From NCBI GenBank assembly GCA_038729485.1, contig JAVYRX010000002.1, positions 62,001-126,000 on the forward strand: a DNA stretch of 64,000 nucleotides. Reading direction: 5' to 3'. Every line of letters starts with the position of its first letter. Within the stretch, counting starts at the first letter, position 1. Made by a program: the position numbers and the translations under genes. Below the pieces are notes generated by a model, which saw only the letters and a program-made list of their open reading frames with translations, was not told the DNA's origin and made no database searches. This stretch comes from GCA-001856825 sp038729485 (GTDB lineage: Archaea > Thermoplasmatota > Thermoplasmata > Thermoplasmatales > GCA-001856825). Of the stretch, positions 8,901 to 17,596 are shown one piece after another.

Positions 8901-9650
8901 ATGGATAGTGTGATAATTAGATTGGCTGAAGACGTGAAATTAAAGAATTCTGTACTTCTAGTGGGATTGCCGGGAATCGGAAATGTTGGAAAAATATCAG
9001 CGGATTTCCTGATAGAAAACTTAAAGGCGAAGAAACTGGCAGACGTTTTTTCCACGCACCTCCCTCCGCAGGTGCTGATTAACGAAGAAGCTTCCGCGAG
9101 GCTTGTGAGAAACGAACTATACTACAAAAAGAGGAAGGAAGGGGACCTGATTATTTTTACAGGTGACTTTCAAGGGCTGACATCACAAGGACAATACGAA
9201 ATCTGTTACAGAGTGCTGGAGCTGACTCAGAAGTTTGATGTTAAGAAGATAGTGACCCTAGGCGGCTATCAGATAGGGAAGCTAATGGAGATACCAAGAG
9301 TTCTAGGAGCTTATACCTCAAAAGATATGAAGAACGAGGTCGAGAAACTTGGCGTGGTATTTTCAAAGAATGAACCCGGAGGCGGCATTGTCGGAGGCGC
9401 TGGACTAATCCTCGGCTTGGGATTCGAGCTGTTTGACCTCCCCGGAGTGTGCTTGATGGGGGAGACATCAGGATACTTTACTGATCCAAAATCAGCTAAA
9501 CAGGTGACAAAAGTGGTTGTGGACTACCTCAGATTAAATGCAGATGTCTCCATTTTCGACGAGAGAATAAAAGAAATCGATGACATCACTAACAAGATGA
9601 TGGAGGCGCCGCCAGAGGAAAAGAGGGAGGACCTGGGATACTTTGGATAA
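8901..9650 (+). CDS. PAC2 family (DUF75) proteasome-assembly-chaperone-like protein
   Basis: A 249-residue protein of the PAC2 superfamily, showing the GLPGIGNVG motif near residue 23 and the Gly-rich GGGIVGGAGLILGLG segment near residue 155. PAC2 members in eukaryotes aid proteasome assembly; the role in archaea is less clear. A longer reading frame starts at 8754, but it runs through nop10 in another frame and has no family match there. ATG 8901 has a GGAG Shine-Dalgarno site at 8889-8892 and follows the nop10 stop by five bases. It closes the operon. Confidence 0.9.
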   Translation: MDSVIIRLAEDVKLKNSVLLVGLPGIGNVGKISADFLIENLKAKKLADVFSTHLPPQVLINEEASARLVRNELYYKKRKEGDLIIFTGDFQGLTSQGQYEICYRVLELTQKFDVKKIVTLGGYQIGKLMEIPRVLGAYTSKDMKNEVEKLGVVFSKNEPGGGIVGGAGLILGLGFELFDLPGVCLMGETSGYFTDPKSAKQVTKVVVDYLRLNADVSIFDERIKEIDDITNKMMEAPPEEKREDLGYFG

Positions 9651-9689
9651 TCTTCATAGGAACGGGTATTTTCATAAACCCTCACAGTT

Positions 9690-9700
9690 AAAAATAAATA
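9690..9700 (+). promoter_or_regulatory. TATA-like box before the 54-residue ORF
   Basis: The run AAAAATAAATA ends 22 bp before ATG 9722, the spacing expected for a leaderless archaeal transcript. Confidence 0.55.
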
Positions 9701-9721
9701 TCACTTTGCTTATCGCCTCCC

Positions 9722-9886
9722 ATGGAAGAGCTGCTTGTTCACTTTGATATTCTTAAGGATGGTCCTAAATTTATAGCGAAGGTAAAAAGCGAGATGGGAG
9801 GGCTCAGGGAGTTCTCAGCAAGAAACATAGACAAGCTCATGGAGCAGGTCATAATAGACATAAGCGAAGAATTCGAGAACGTTTAA
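9722..9886 (+). CDS. Small acidic protein, 54 residues, unknown function
   Basis: The frame ATG 9722 to TAA 9886 encodes 54 residues beginning MEELLVHFDILKDGPKF. It looks like two beta strands, then an amphipathic helix and an acidic end (ISEEFENV). I do not recognise a family. Support comes from the well-placed TATA-like box, its own short transcription unit between two operons, and the T-rich tract immediately after the stop. It could be a subunit or modulator of an adjacent process, but nothing in the sequence shows which. Confidence 0.6.
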   Translation: MEELLVHFDILKDGPKFIAKVKSEMGGLREFSARNIDKLMEQVIIDISEEFENV

Positions 9887-9897
9887 TTTTTTATTAT
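9884..9897. terminator. T-rich tract between convergent genes
   Basis: TAATTTTTTATTAT runs from the stop codon of the small ORF to the stop of the antiporter gene. Archaeal transcription commonly ends at such T-rich runs. It is AT-rich on both strands so it could serve both converging genes. Confidence 0.4.
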
Positions 9898-11120
9898 CTT
9901 GGATGGAGGGCCGAGTATAGGCGCCTCATCAACAGCGGCTGAACCGTAAGCGACACGAATATCACTATGAGAATTATGGCCTCTATAGCCTTGCCCCAAA
10001 AGGTGAGAAGAGGATTCCCCGTTTCTATTCCTAGGATCAGGATTGTCGGGGAAAGTATCGCAGGAAACACTCCCCTTGTACCCTCAAAGCCAACGAACAA
10101 CAAATCCCGCTTGTCAATGTTTACGTCCAGTGAGCCCGCTACCATGACAGCCATGGGCCTGACCAGGAATATCAGCGCAAGTGAGATCAGTATTCCAGCT
10201 ATCAAATACGACCCGAGAATGGATAAGTCTATGGAAGCGCCAAGAAAGACGAATATCAATATTGACGCAAACCATGACAAATTATCCATGAAAGTGGAGT
10301 AGTTTTCAAACTCCGGATCTCGAGGCATGAAGTTGCCAGACAGGACACCGAATATCGCTGCCGACATGTATCCGGATGCCCCCGCAACAAGAGCTAGTGT
10401 GTAGGACGACAGACCGAACAGGAGGAACATGGCGGTGTAGTAGTCTCTGAAAGCCCTCGGCAACTGGACTCTCAGTAGATAAAGAAGGCCGAAAAGAGAG
10501 GCAGATATAGATATAGGGAGCAATCCTTGAGTGAAAATGACGTATAAAGCAATGCTGTTAAATTTCAGCGGTGATGACTGTATGAAGCCTACGTTGGAAG
10601 GGAAGAAGACCAGGACTACGAGTATCAGGAAAAGATATGAAAAGGGATCGTTGAAAACGGACTCTGAAACAAGAAGGGTGGATGGCACTTCCGGTATCCT
10701 GCTCTTTTTCAGGGATGTTATCACGGAAGCGGGGTCCGTTGAAGAAATTATTGCTCCTATAACGAATCCCACCCAGATCGGAGCCTTTACCACAAGTATG
10801 ACAACGATCCCCGTTGCTATACCGGTTACGAAGAGCACGAATGTCAGAAGAAGGGAGAGAGGTTTTATCACCCTTCTCAGGATAAACCTGTTAATCTTGC
10901 TTGACTCAGCCAATATTATGAATGCGGCACCGATGGGGCCGACGTAATTGTAGAATAGCAATGCGGCTTCGTTTGGTTTTATGAAATAGAATACGGGTCC
11001 AACCAAGATTCCAAGAAGCAGGAGATATGGTATGTAGACCGTTCCTGTGGCCCTAGCTATCAGCGTTGCAAGATAACCTACGGTTAATGCAATCAGGACA
11101 GGGCCCAGGAAATTGTACAT
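9894..11120 (-). CDS. Cation/proton antiporter (CPA1/NhaP type)
   Basis: A 408-residue integral membrane protein with about 12 hydrophobic segments throughout. The motif SSTDPASVI near residue 128 matches the conserved S/ATDP membrane-embedded motif of the NhaP/KefB antiporter group, whose aspartate is central to proton and cation exchange. It probably exchanges sodium or potassium for protons across the cytoplasmic membrane. No C-terminal TrkA domain is present. The gene is a single unit downstream of the cbf5 cluster on the same strand. Confidence 0.88.
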   Translation of the reverse strand: MYNFLGPVLIALTVGYLATLIARATGTVYIPYLLLLGILVGPVFYFIKPNEAALLFYNYVGPIGAAFIILAESSKINRFILRRVIKPLSLLLTFVLFVTGIATGIVVILVVKAPIWVGFVIGAIISSTDPASVITSLKKSRIPEVPSTLLVSESVFNDPFSYLFLILVVLVFFPSNVGFIQSSPLKFNSIALYVIFTQGLLPISISASLFGLLYLLRVQLPRAFRDYYTAMFLLFGLSSYTLALVAGASGYMSAAIFGVLSGNFMPRDPEFENYSTFMDNLSWFASILIFVFLGASIDLSILGSYLIAGILISLALIFLVRPMAVMVAGSLDVNIDKRDLLFVGFEGTRGVFPAILSPTILILGIETGNPLLTFWGKAIEAIILIVIFVSLTVQPLLMRRLYSALHPR

Positions 11121-11146
11121 GCACTTGTAATATCTATGGGATTAAT

Positions 11147-12007
11147 TTATTTTCCACTGCTCTTGTTCTTCCATCCCTTGGGATATATTCCCCTATCTAC
11201 CAGGACAACAGTCGGCTTTACGTTCTGCCCATCGCGTATTCCCATCCCCAATAATTCGCCCCGAGGGCTCATTATTCTTACTGTTTTCCCTTCCCTGTCG
11301 TCTTCAATTATTCCTGTCCTGAAAATTGTTGCTCCGTGTGCCATAGCATCGATTGCGCTTTCTTTGACGATGATCGTTTTATAATCCTTAGTAACCTGCT
11401 CAGGGTCTATTATTATGGAGGACAGTAGTTTGCCGTCCCCTTCTCTGTATAAAGTAACGGCGTCTTTGAGCTTCTGAAGGGTGACCATGGAGGATTCGTC
11501 CAACGGACCGCTCCTGGTACGTCTTAACTCTACAAGATTAGCTCCAACTAGCAACGCATCCCCTATGTCTCGGCAGAGCGTCCTTATATAGACACCCGAT
11601 TCAACGTATGCCTTAAAGAGAACGTAACGGCCATCCATCTCCAGTAGTTTTAAAGAATACACCCTCCTCTTTCTGAGATTTCTCGCAACTGCGGACCTTA
11701 GAGGAGGAAATTGAAATATCTCCCCCGTGAACTGGCTCATCATATTCTCAACGGATGCCCTATCAAGCTCCTTGTGAAGTATCATGATTCCAACGTATTC
11801 CTTCCCCTGTTCGTGCAGGAAGTCGGCAAGTCTTGTTGCCTTTTCGAGACCAACAGGAAGAACACCGGTGGCATTTGGATCAAGCGTGCCGACATGGCCT
11901 GCCTTAGAAACGCCCGTTATACTTCTTACCCAGGAGGAAACCTGATGTGAAGTTGGACCCCTAGGCTTATCCACGACTATAAAGCCGTAAGACAGCCTTT
12001 CTTCAAT
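11147..12007 (-). CDS. tRNA/rRNA pseudouridine synthase Cbf5 (TruB family), start codon uncertain
   Basis: The catalytic motif GHVGTLDPNATGVLPV contains the active-site aspartate, and a C-terminal PUA domain (about the last 75 residues) follows. In archaea Cbf5 works in H/ACA RNPs with Nop10, encoded here at 8734. The first standard start is GTG 11974, which would begin at MDKPRGPTSH and remove the strand leading into the DKP motif. The open frame upstream encodes EERLSYGFIVVDKP, typical Cbf5 sequence, but contains no ATG, GTG or TTG. The coordinates use the ATT at 12005-12007, which overlaps the cmk stop as ATTGA; this is a hypothesis. Confidence 0.82.
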   Translation of the reverse strand: MEERLSYGFIVVDKPRGPTSHQVSSWVRSITGVSKAGHVGTLDPNATGVLPVGLEKATRLADFLHEQGKEYVGIMILHKELDRASVENMMSQFTGEIFQFPPLRSAVARNLRKRRVYSLKLLEMDGRYVLFKAYVESGVYIRTLCRDIGDALLVGANLVELRRTRSGPLDESSMVTLQKLKDAVTLYREGDGKLLSSIIIDPEQVTKDYKTIIVKESAIDAMAHGATIFRTGIIEDDREGKTVRIMSPRGELLGMGIRDGQNVKPTVVLVDRGIYPKGWKNKSSGK

Positions 12008-12569
12008 GCTCCTTTCTTCCGGATTTTTGCCAAAGACCGAGGCCAGAGATTATCACCTCCGAGACCTCCTGGGCACTTCTGTCACTTGAATCAACCACAA
12101 CATCATAAATTGACCTGTCTGAGTAATCTATACCATAGTACTTGAGATATCTTTCAGCCTCGCTCTTTTCCCTTTCTCTCGTTTCTTTCAAAATGTCTCT
12201 CTCGCCCTCCCCCGGCCTTTCATTTAAAGACGAAACAATCCTCGATACGCGGACTTCTTCCTTCGCATCGATGAATACCTTGAAGGCCGCAATTCCGTTC
12301 AGGTGGCATAGCCACCCCGCGAGTCTCGACTCGACAATCACATTGTCCTTTCCCTTCAGGAGCTTGAGGAGGTAGTCGTCCATTGATCTGTCTATTTTAT
12401 CTTGCTCCTCAGCTATGGCCCCAAGCTCAGAAAGACTTATGTTCATTTTTTCCGCCCATTCCCTGAATATTTTCCCCCCAACTACTAGCTCCATAGAAAG
12501 CTTGTTGCTCAGTATTTCCGCGACCGTAGTCTTTCCGCTACCCGGAGGACCCGATATAGTTATTCTCAT
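12003..12569 (-). CDS. cmk: Cytidylate kinase (archaeal type)
   Basis: A 188-residue NMP kinase converting CMP or dCMP to the diphosphate. The P-loop GPPGSGKTT lies at residues 7 to 15, VVGGKIFR is the archaeal Cmk substrate region and VIVESRLAGW follows. It overlaps the DUF106 gene by 32 bp and touches cbf5. In many other archaea eL34 and eL14 genes flank cmk; they are absent here. Confidence 0.93.
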   Translation of the reverse strand: MRITISGPPGSGKTTVAEILSNKLSMELVVGGKIFREWAEKMNISLSELGAIAEEQDKIDRSMDDYLLKLLKGKDNVIVESRLAGWLCHLNGIAAFKVFIDAKEEVRVSRIVSSLNERPGEGERDILKETREREKSEAERYLKYYGIDYSDRSIYDVVVDSSDRSAQEVSEVIISGLGLWQKSGRKEH

Positions 12570-13260
12570 TCTTCACACTTCTTCTGAGATAAAGCATCTT
12601 AAGACCATATTGGAAGGGATAGGTGAAAACGAGAGAGAAGAGAGAATACAGACCTATCCAGGCATAAAAACCGAAGTATAGATGCATAAGGCTTCCGGTA
12701 CCAAACGGAGATTTGGCCATTATGCTTGGAAGCGTTGCAGCATGAGCCATAAACCCTATCAGCCACGCAAAGATAAAAACTGTGAGTATTAGCGTCGCAA
12801 ACGTGGGCTTCATTTGCTGAGTTGTGTATTTCATGGACTGCTGCATCGAACGTTGCTGTTCCTGTCTCACGGCCTCCATCTCCTGCTTATTCCTTGATTT
12901 TATTGCTTCTCTGTATCTCTCAGATAGTTTCTTGTTCTTGAACTGCATCTCCGCCATTCCGAAGTAATCAGTATAAAAGTGCCTTGCTATGGTGTTAACG
13001 AACCCAGTCAGCAAGGACGCTATCAGTATCGTGAATATTGGTTCTGAATAGTTGAAACCTATAATAGGCTGAAGAATGTAAATCATCGGAATAGCAAAAA
13101 TATCCCTTAGCCCCTTAATTGTATAGACAAAAAGGAGGAGTATCATGATAACGAAATATAGCATCTGTGTTCTCATTGTAGCCTGCATTGCCTGCTGTTC
13201 CTCTTTCGTCTGCTGCGGCCTCTGCTGAGCTTGCTTCTGAGGCACTGGCCTCTGGCTCAT
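12538..13260 (-). CDS. DUF106 / EMC3-TMCO1-like membrane protein (Oxa1 superfamily insertase)
   Basis: A 240-residue membrane protein with a Q-rich cytosolic N terminus, one TM segment near residues 33 to 50, a second near 70 to 92, a charged coiled-coil stretch (about 105 to 145) and two further TM segments (about 155 to 178 and 190 to 218). This layout and its place after secY and adk are typical of archaeal DUF106 proteins, which are related to YidC/Oxa1/EMC3 membrane insertases. It overlaps adkA by four bases and cmk by 32. Confidence 0.88.
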   Translation of the reverse strand: MSQRPVPQKQAQQRPQQTKEEQQAMQATMRTQMLYFVIMILLLFVYTIKGLRDIFAIPMIYILQPIIGFNYSEPIFTILIASLLTGFVNTIARHFYTDYFGMAEMQFKNKKLSERYREAIKSRNKQEMEAVRQEQQRSMQQSMKYTTQQMKPTFATLILTVFIFAWLIGFMAHAATLPSIMAKSPFGTGSLMHLYFGFYAWIGLYSLFSLVFTYPFQYGLKMLYLRRSVKNENNYIGSSG

Positions 13261-13814
13261 TTCTTGTCACCTCCAGAGATTATATCAGCTATCCTTTTAG
13301 TGGCTTCATCGGCCTTTCCGTCCTCGTTCATAACGACTAGCAATGGGGCGCCCGTCAGGGCGGAATACGAGAAGCCGTATGACCTGTTTGCGTCTAGATG
13401 CTGCCTAATCTTTTCGAGAGTATCGCGGTCCCTGTTTCTATTTACGTCCTTTCTTCTTCTCTCGAATATTTCCAGAGGATCCGCTTCTATGGATATCAAG
13501 AGATCTGGATTCAATATGCCCAGTACGCCGTACGGGAGTCCGGGAAGGTACCCGGAATTTGTAACGATGGAAAAGTGCGTGTCAATGACCACGTCCTTTT
13601 TGGATGCAAGTTTCTTCGCAGCCATCAACTGTATCTCCTTCTGCAAATCCACAGAAAGCTTCCTTATTTCGTCCCTATTTGATACAAAACCCTTCTCCTT
13701 CGCCTCGTTAAACATGATGTCTCCATAATTTTCCACGTCTATGCCCGCGATTCTTAGACCGCTGAGTATCGTTGTCTTTCCAACCCCGGGTATGCCTCCA
13801 ATGATAACTCTCAA
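13257..13814 (-). CDS. adkA: Adenylate kinase, archaeal AdkA type
   Basis: A 185-residue archaeal adenylate kinase with the P-loop GGIPGVGKTT at residues 6 to 15 and the VVIDTHFSI motif near residue 95. It interconverts AMP, ADP and ATP. It starts directly after the secY stop and overlaps the DUF106 start by four bases, the conserved archaeal secY-adk arrangement. Confidence 0.95.
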   Translation of the reverse strand: MRVIIGGIPGVGKTTILSGLRIAGIDVENYGDIMFNEAKEKGFVSNRDEIRKLSVDLQKEIQLMAAKKLASKKDVVIDTHFSIVTNSGYLPGLPYGVLGILNPDLLISIEADPLEIFERRRKDVNRNRDRDTLEKIRQHLDANRSYGFSYSALTGAPLLVVMNEDGKADEATKRIADIISGGDKK

Positions 13815-15569
13815 CTACAACCCTCCGAAGAAGTCTCTCATAAACGGATACATCTCAGTCATTTGTTCTTTTCCCATTGCCTGATATAGCTGTATAACGA
13901 TGCCTACCGTCAGAAGAACTCCAGTTCCCGAGGCATTTCCGACCGTCCCGATTAAATCTGCAGAAGCAGCAAGAGCGCCTACGGCCGCTCCGCTGAACAC
14001 AGTTATCGCCGGAATGTACTTGTCAAGAACACGTTTCAACACCCTTGGATCTCGCCTGAATCCGGGTATCTGCATCCCCGAGCTTTGTATCTGCCTTGCA
14101 ACCCCCTCAGAGTTCATATTTGTAGTTTCGATCCAGAATTTGGCGAACATCACTGAAGCACCAACCATAAAGGCAACGTAAGCCAGCACATGAACGCCCA
14201 TTTCCCATGGGGTGTGATTTATCAGCTCAGGTTGGTATGCTGACGGTTGAAGCATGGGAAAGAGCCAGTTTGCAATACCATTTGGATTCGCGAGGTACCA
14301 GGCCAGACCACCTATCGGAGTGGTCTGCTGAATGTTCAGAGACTGTGCCAGGGACGAGGTAGGATATGCACCAAAGAAAAAGTCGTGACCAAGTATAGGT
14401 ATCTTGGCGAGCGTTGGATTGGTCCAGAACAGAAGAGACCACATTGATAGATTCGCAAGCACTGCTGCCGCCAGTATTACTGGTATATTGGATGCATACA
14501 TGAGTTGTATTGGATACCTCCCTCTTGCCCCTCTAGCCCTTTCATGAGCAAGCGGAAGTTCCACCTTAACGGACTGTGCCCACACAACAAGGAAGAATAT
14601 GAATATTGTACCGACCAGCGCTATCAGAGGATTAGGAGGCGAGAATATTATTCTTTCAAGGCCTCCAGAAAACAGCTGAGCGGAATTGAACTGGTGGAGA
14701 AGATAGAATGTTTTTGGAAGTGCTCCCGTGGGCGGGTTTAGAATGGAGAGAGCTTGACCCGACGTTATTGGAACCCAGTTAAGAGTCCCAAGGACAAGCG
14801 CTTGCGATACCCCAGCAGCTATGAACAAGGATACACCAGATCCTATTCCCCATTTCGACACAACCTCATCCATGAGGAAGAGAAGATAGGAACCCATGAA
14901 TACCTGGAGAATAATTATCAATCTGGCAAGCATGAGACCATAACCAGGTATGGCCGCATTGAATGCAGATATTATGGCAGGATCTGGAGGTAGATAACCG
15001 AATACCTGAGGAATCGCTTCTATGAAAATCATTATGATGACAAGAAGCTTCTGCGCTCCCTGGTACAGCGCCTTGTCCTCTGATTTAGTAAGGTCTATGT
15101 TGATGATCTTGGCCCCGACAAACAGCTGCATCACGATGCTTGCAGTTACTATGGGCCCAATGCCCAGATCAAGAATGGAACCCGCCTGACCTGCAAATAT
15201 GGATCTGAATGAAGCGAAAACGTCGACAATTTGTGATTTTTCGAGACCATATATGAATATGTTCGAGAGTATGAAATATATTATGAGAATGAGGGCTGTC
15301 CACAGAAACTTCTCCTTAAATCTCACGTGTCTTCCTGGTTTCCTTACGGCTGGAAGCCTTTCAACCAGATTTTTCCATCCGTAGAGCTTGGAACCTTCTC
15401 CCTTGTAGGAAACGAGAAGATAGACAAGGTAATACATTGGAGCAAAGAATATGGACTCTATTACAGTAGCTCCAACTACGTAATGCGAATATCGATACAG
15501 GATGTAAACGTTAAGCGCATAAAGTAGGATAAGGGGAAGAGCTGTGAACTTATTCCTCTTTATCTCCAT
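13815..15569 (-). CDS. secY: Preprotein translocase subunit SecY
   Basis: A 584-residue protein with about ten TM segments that forms the Sec61/SecY channel. The plug and TM2 region (YGLEKSQIVDVFASF...) and the conserved cytosolic loop with YPIQLMYASNIPVILA are recognisable. It is longer than many archaeal SecY proteins (about 450 to 490), mainly because of an inserted extracellular loop around residues 370 to 450. It overlaps uL15 by 20 bp. Confidence 0.95.
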   Translation of the reverse strand: MEIKRNKFTALPLILLYALNVYILYRYSHYVVGATVIESIFFAPMYYLVYLLVSYKGEGSKLYGWKNLVERLPAVRKPGRHVRFKEKFLWTALILIIYFILSNIFIYGLEKSQIVDVFASFRSIFAGQAGSILDLGIGPIVTASIVMQLFVGAKIINIDLTKSEDKALYQGAQKLLVIIMIFIEAIPQVFGYLPPDPAIISAFNAAIPGYGLMLARLIIILQVFMGSYLLFLMDEVVSKWGIGSGVSLFIAAGVSQALVLGTLNWVPITSGQALSILNPPTGALPKTFYLLHQFNSAQLFSGGLERIIFSPPNPLIALVGTIFIFFLVVWAQSVKVELPLAHERARGARGRYPIQLMYASNIPVILAAAVLANLSMWSLLFWTNPTLAKIPILGHDFFFGAYPTSSLAQSLNIQQTTPIGGLAWYLANPNGIANWLFPMLQPSAYQPELINHTPWEMGVHVLAYVAFMVGASVMFAKFWIETTNMNSEGVARQIQSSGMQIPGFRRDPRVLKRVLDKYIPAITVFSGAAVGALAASADLIGTVGNASGTGVLLTVGIVIQLYQAMGKEQMTEMYPFMRDFFGGL

Positions 15570-15996
15570 CTATTTCTACCTCTCCCCCGGCGCTCCTAAC
15601 TTTTTCGACTGCACGATCCGTGGCCCTCCCTACCTTAATATAAAACGGCCTTCCGACCTGCCCTCCCCCAAGCAAAATAGTATAGCCCATTTCCTTTAGA
15701 TTGACATTTATCCTGTCGTTCTCTACTCTTGCACTCCCGTTTTGAACCAGATCGTTGAATGACCTGTCTAACTCTCCGACATTTATTGCCTTGGCTTCCC
15801 TGCGTTGGGCGTGCCTGACGAAACCGTGAGACCCATAGTGATCCGGCTCGTATTTCACCATCCAGATCCACCTGTGCTTTCCTAAGCCCGCCATGCCGCT
15901 TCCTCCTCTCTTTCCCTTTCCCCTGCCTGCCTTCTTACCTCTTCCGTAGAGGGACCCCCTGTATTTCTTAGTCTTTTGCTTTACCAAGGTCACCAC
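15550..15996 (-). CDS. rpl15: Ribosomal protein uL15
   Basis: A 148-residue large-subunit protein with the basic Gly-rich N terminus (YGRGKKAGRGKGKRGGSG) and a C-terminal ILLGGGQVGRPFYIK-type core. The start is a GTG in a GGAAGGTGGTG context that overlaps uL30 by 29 bp; a GTG one codon later is equally possible. Confidence 0.94.
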   Translation of the reverse strand: MVTLVKQKTKKYRGSLYGRGKKAGRGKGKRGGSGMAGLGKHRWIWMVKYEPDHYGSHGFVRHAQRREAKAINVGELDRSFNDLVQNGSARVENDRINVNLKEMGYTILLGGGQVGRPFYIKVGRATDRAVEKVRSAGGEVEIDGDKEE

Positions 15997-16450
15997 CTTC
16001 CAGCATTCTGTCTATGAGATCGTTTATCGCACTTCCCCTATATCCAAGGTCTCCACGCATGGAGTAGGGCCTCTTGGTTGATTTATATCCGCCTTTCGGA
16101 GGATTCATCCTGAACACAGGTTTAAGTCCGGGAATGTCCTTAATTCTTATGCTTCCATCCATCAGTTTAGATGCCATTTCCTCAAATGAGCCGAAGCCAA
16201 GTTCCTTTAAAACATTATCGCCCAGGTGCTTACCTCCGGTCATTACGGCATCCTTTTCCAGCAGCTTCACAAGATGCTCCTTATCTATCTCCCCCCATGT
16301 TATGTAATCCTTGGCCTTTTTCAGCTGGCCAAGCTGAGATTCATCGACTATGACCAGGTGATTGTTTCTGTTGAGCCTCAATTCCTCGAATGCTCTCCTT
16401 ATGCCTACCTCCGTCTTATTGCTTCCTCTGATCTTGATTGCTGCTAACAC
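15968..16450 (-). CDS. rpl30: Ribosomal protein uL30
   Basis: A 160-residue archaeal uL30 starting MLAAIKIRGS and containing the RLNRNNHLVIVDES strand. It starts at a GTG 35 bp inside the uS5 gene. A near-perfect Shine-Dalgarno GGAGGTG lies six bases upstream (16457-16463) and fixes this start. Confidence 0.94.
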   Translation of the reverse strand: MLAAIKIRGSNKTEVGIRRAFEELRLNRNNHLVIVDESQLGQLKKAKDYITWGEIDKEHLVKLLEKDAVMTGGKHLGDNVLKELGFGSFEEMASKLMDGSIRIKDIPGLKPVFRMNPPKGGYKSTKRPYSMRGDLGYRGSAINDLIDRMLEGGDLGKAKD

Positions 16451-17102
16451 TCATCACACCTCCTTTGTAAATTGGCGTACTCAGCACCAGCTTACTGTTC
16501 ATTTTAAATCTAACAGTTTCCTTTAGGGCGTTGAAAGTCGCGTACGCAAAATTCACCGTGCTCTTGGTATGACCTTCGGAGAAACCCCAAGTATCCTGAA
16601 TGCCAGCCATCGAGAGAACCTTTTTTGGTATATCGCCTATTGCAAGGCCTACGCCCTGTGGTGCGGGCTTGAGATATACACGAACGGAACCTGATTTCCC
16701 CATGACCTCGTACGGGAGAGTATGGCTTCTCCCGCAACCGCATTCCCAAGAACCGCAACCCCTCTTTATCTCTATTATATTTAGCTTTGCATTTTCTATA
16801 GCCTTCTCTATGGCATCCCCCGTTTCCCTCGCCTTGGCATGACCCATGCCCACGTATCCGTCCCTGTTTCCAACAACGACAGTAGCCGCAAATTTTACCT
16901 TTCTGCCCGAATCAGACATCTTCTGAACCATCTTTATTTCTATCACTTCATCTACCATATTCGGGAGTAGAGCATCGACTATGCCTGGTTCCCGTATGGG
17001 AACGTGCATTGCGATCACTTCGGATATTGACTTCAACTGCCCTTCTTTCACCATCTTGCCGAGACGAGTTCTCGGTACCCATTCTATCGCTTCCTTAGTC
17101 AC
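16416..17102 (-). CDS. rps5: Ribosomal protein uS5
   Basis: A 228-residue small-subunit protein with the double-stranded-RNA-binding N-terminal domain (VVVGNRDGYVGMGHAKA) and the C-terminal GVGLAIGDIPKKVLSMAGI motif. The GTG start overlaps the uL18 stop (GTGA). Confidence 0.96.
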   Translation of the reverse strand: MTKEAIEWVPRTRLGKMVKEGQLKSISEVIAMHVPIREPGIVDALLPNMVDEVIEIKMVQKMSDSGRKVKFAATVVVGNRDGYVGMGHAKARETGDAIEKAIENAKLNIIEIKRGCGSWECGCGRSHTLPYEVMGKSGSVRVYLKPAPQGVGLAIGDIPKKVLSMAGIQDTWGFSEGHTKSTVNFAYATFNALKETVRFKMNSKLVLSTPIYKGGVMSVSSNQDQRKQ

Positions 17103-17596
17103 AATGATTCCTCCATTAACTTTTTCACCTGTTCAACCTTTTCTGTCTCAACCGTCTTAAGATGCTTCCCCAAAATCCTGGATTCATCCGGGAATAAACC
17201 ATCTTCGAATGGAATGCTAAGTCCGGCATCGCGCAAACCTTTCACGCAGCTCAAGATCCTTGAGCCCTTCACCACCTTCTGCACCCCAAGGTCTATGATG
17301 ACTCTATCAATCCCTTTCTTCTTCGCACGGATGCCTGCAAGATAACCTGCAAGATAGGCTGCAGGCGTATTTCCTGTAGGACTTGTCCACCCAAATTTCT
17401 TTAATTCTATAGTTGAACCGTGAACCAGTATCTTGTCTCCGGTTTCGTTGAATTCAGCTATATTTACAAGCGAATGTTTCAATGACCTTCGTATTATGGC
17501 GCGAGGTATGCCGCTCTTCACAAATGCGAGTCTCTTTGAATAATCCGTTTTCATAAGACGCCTTCTTTTCAATGGCATAACGTGCTTTGAGTTCAT
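17099..17596 (-). CDS. rpl18: Ribosomal protein uL18
   Basis: A 165-residue 5S rRNA-binding protein with the basic KTDYSKRL start region and the NTPAAYLAGYLAG motif. ATG 17596 overlaps the eL19 stop by four bases; an internal ATG seven codons in is closer to the usual family start. Confidence 0.95.
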   Translation of the reverse strand: MNSKHVMPLKRRRLMKTDYSKRLAFVKSGIPRAIIRRSLKHSLVNIAEFNETGDKILVHGSTIELKKFGWTSPTGNTPAAYLAGYLAGIRAKKKGIDRVIIDLGVQKVVKGSRILSCVKGLRDAGLSIPFEDGLFPDESRILGKHLKTVETEKVEQVKKLMEESL

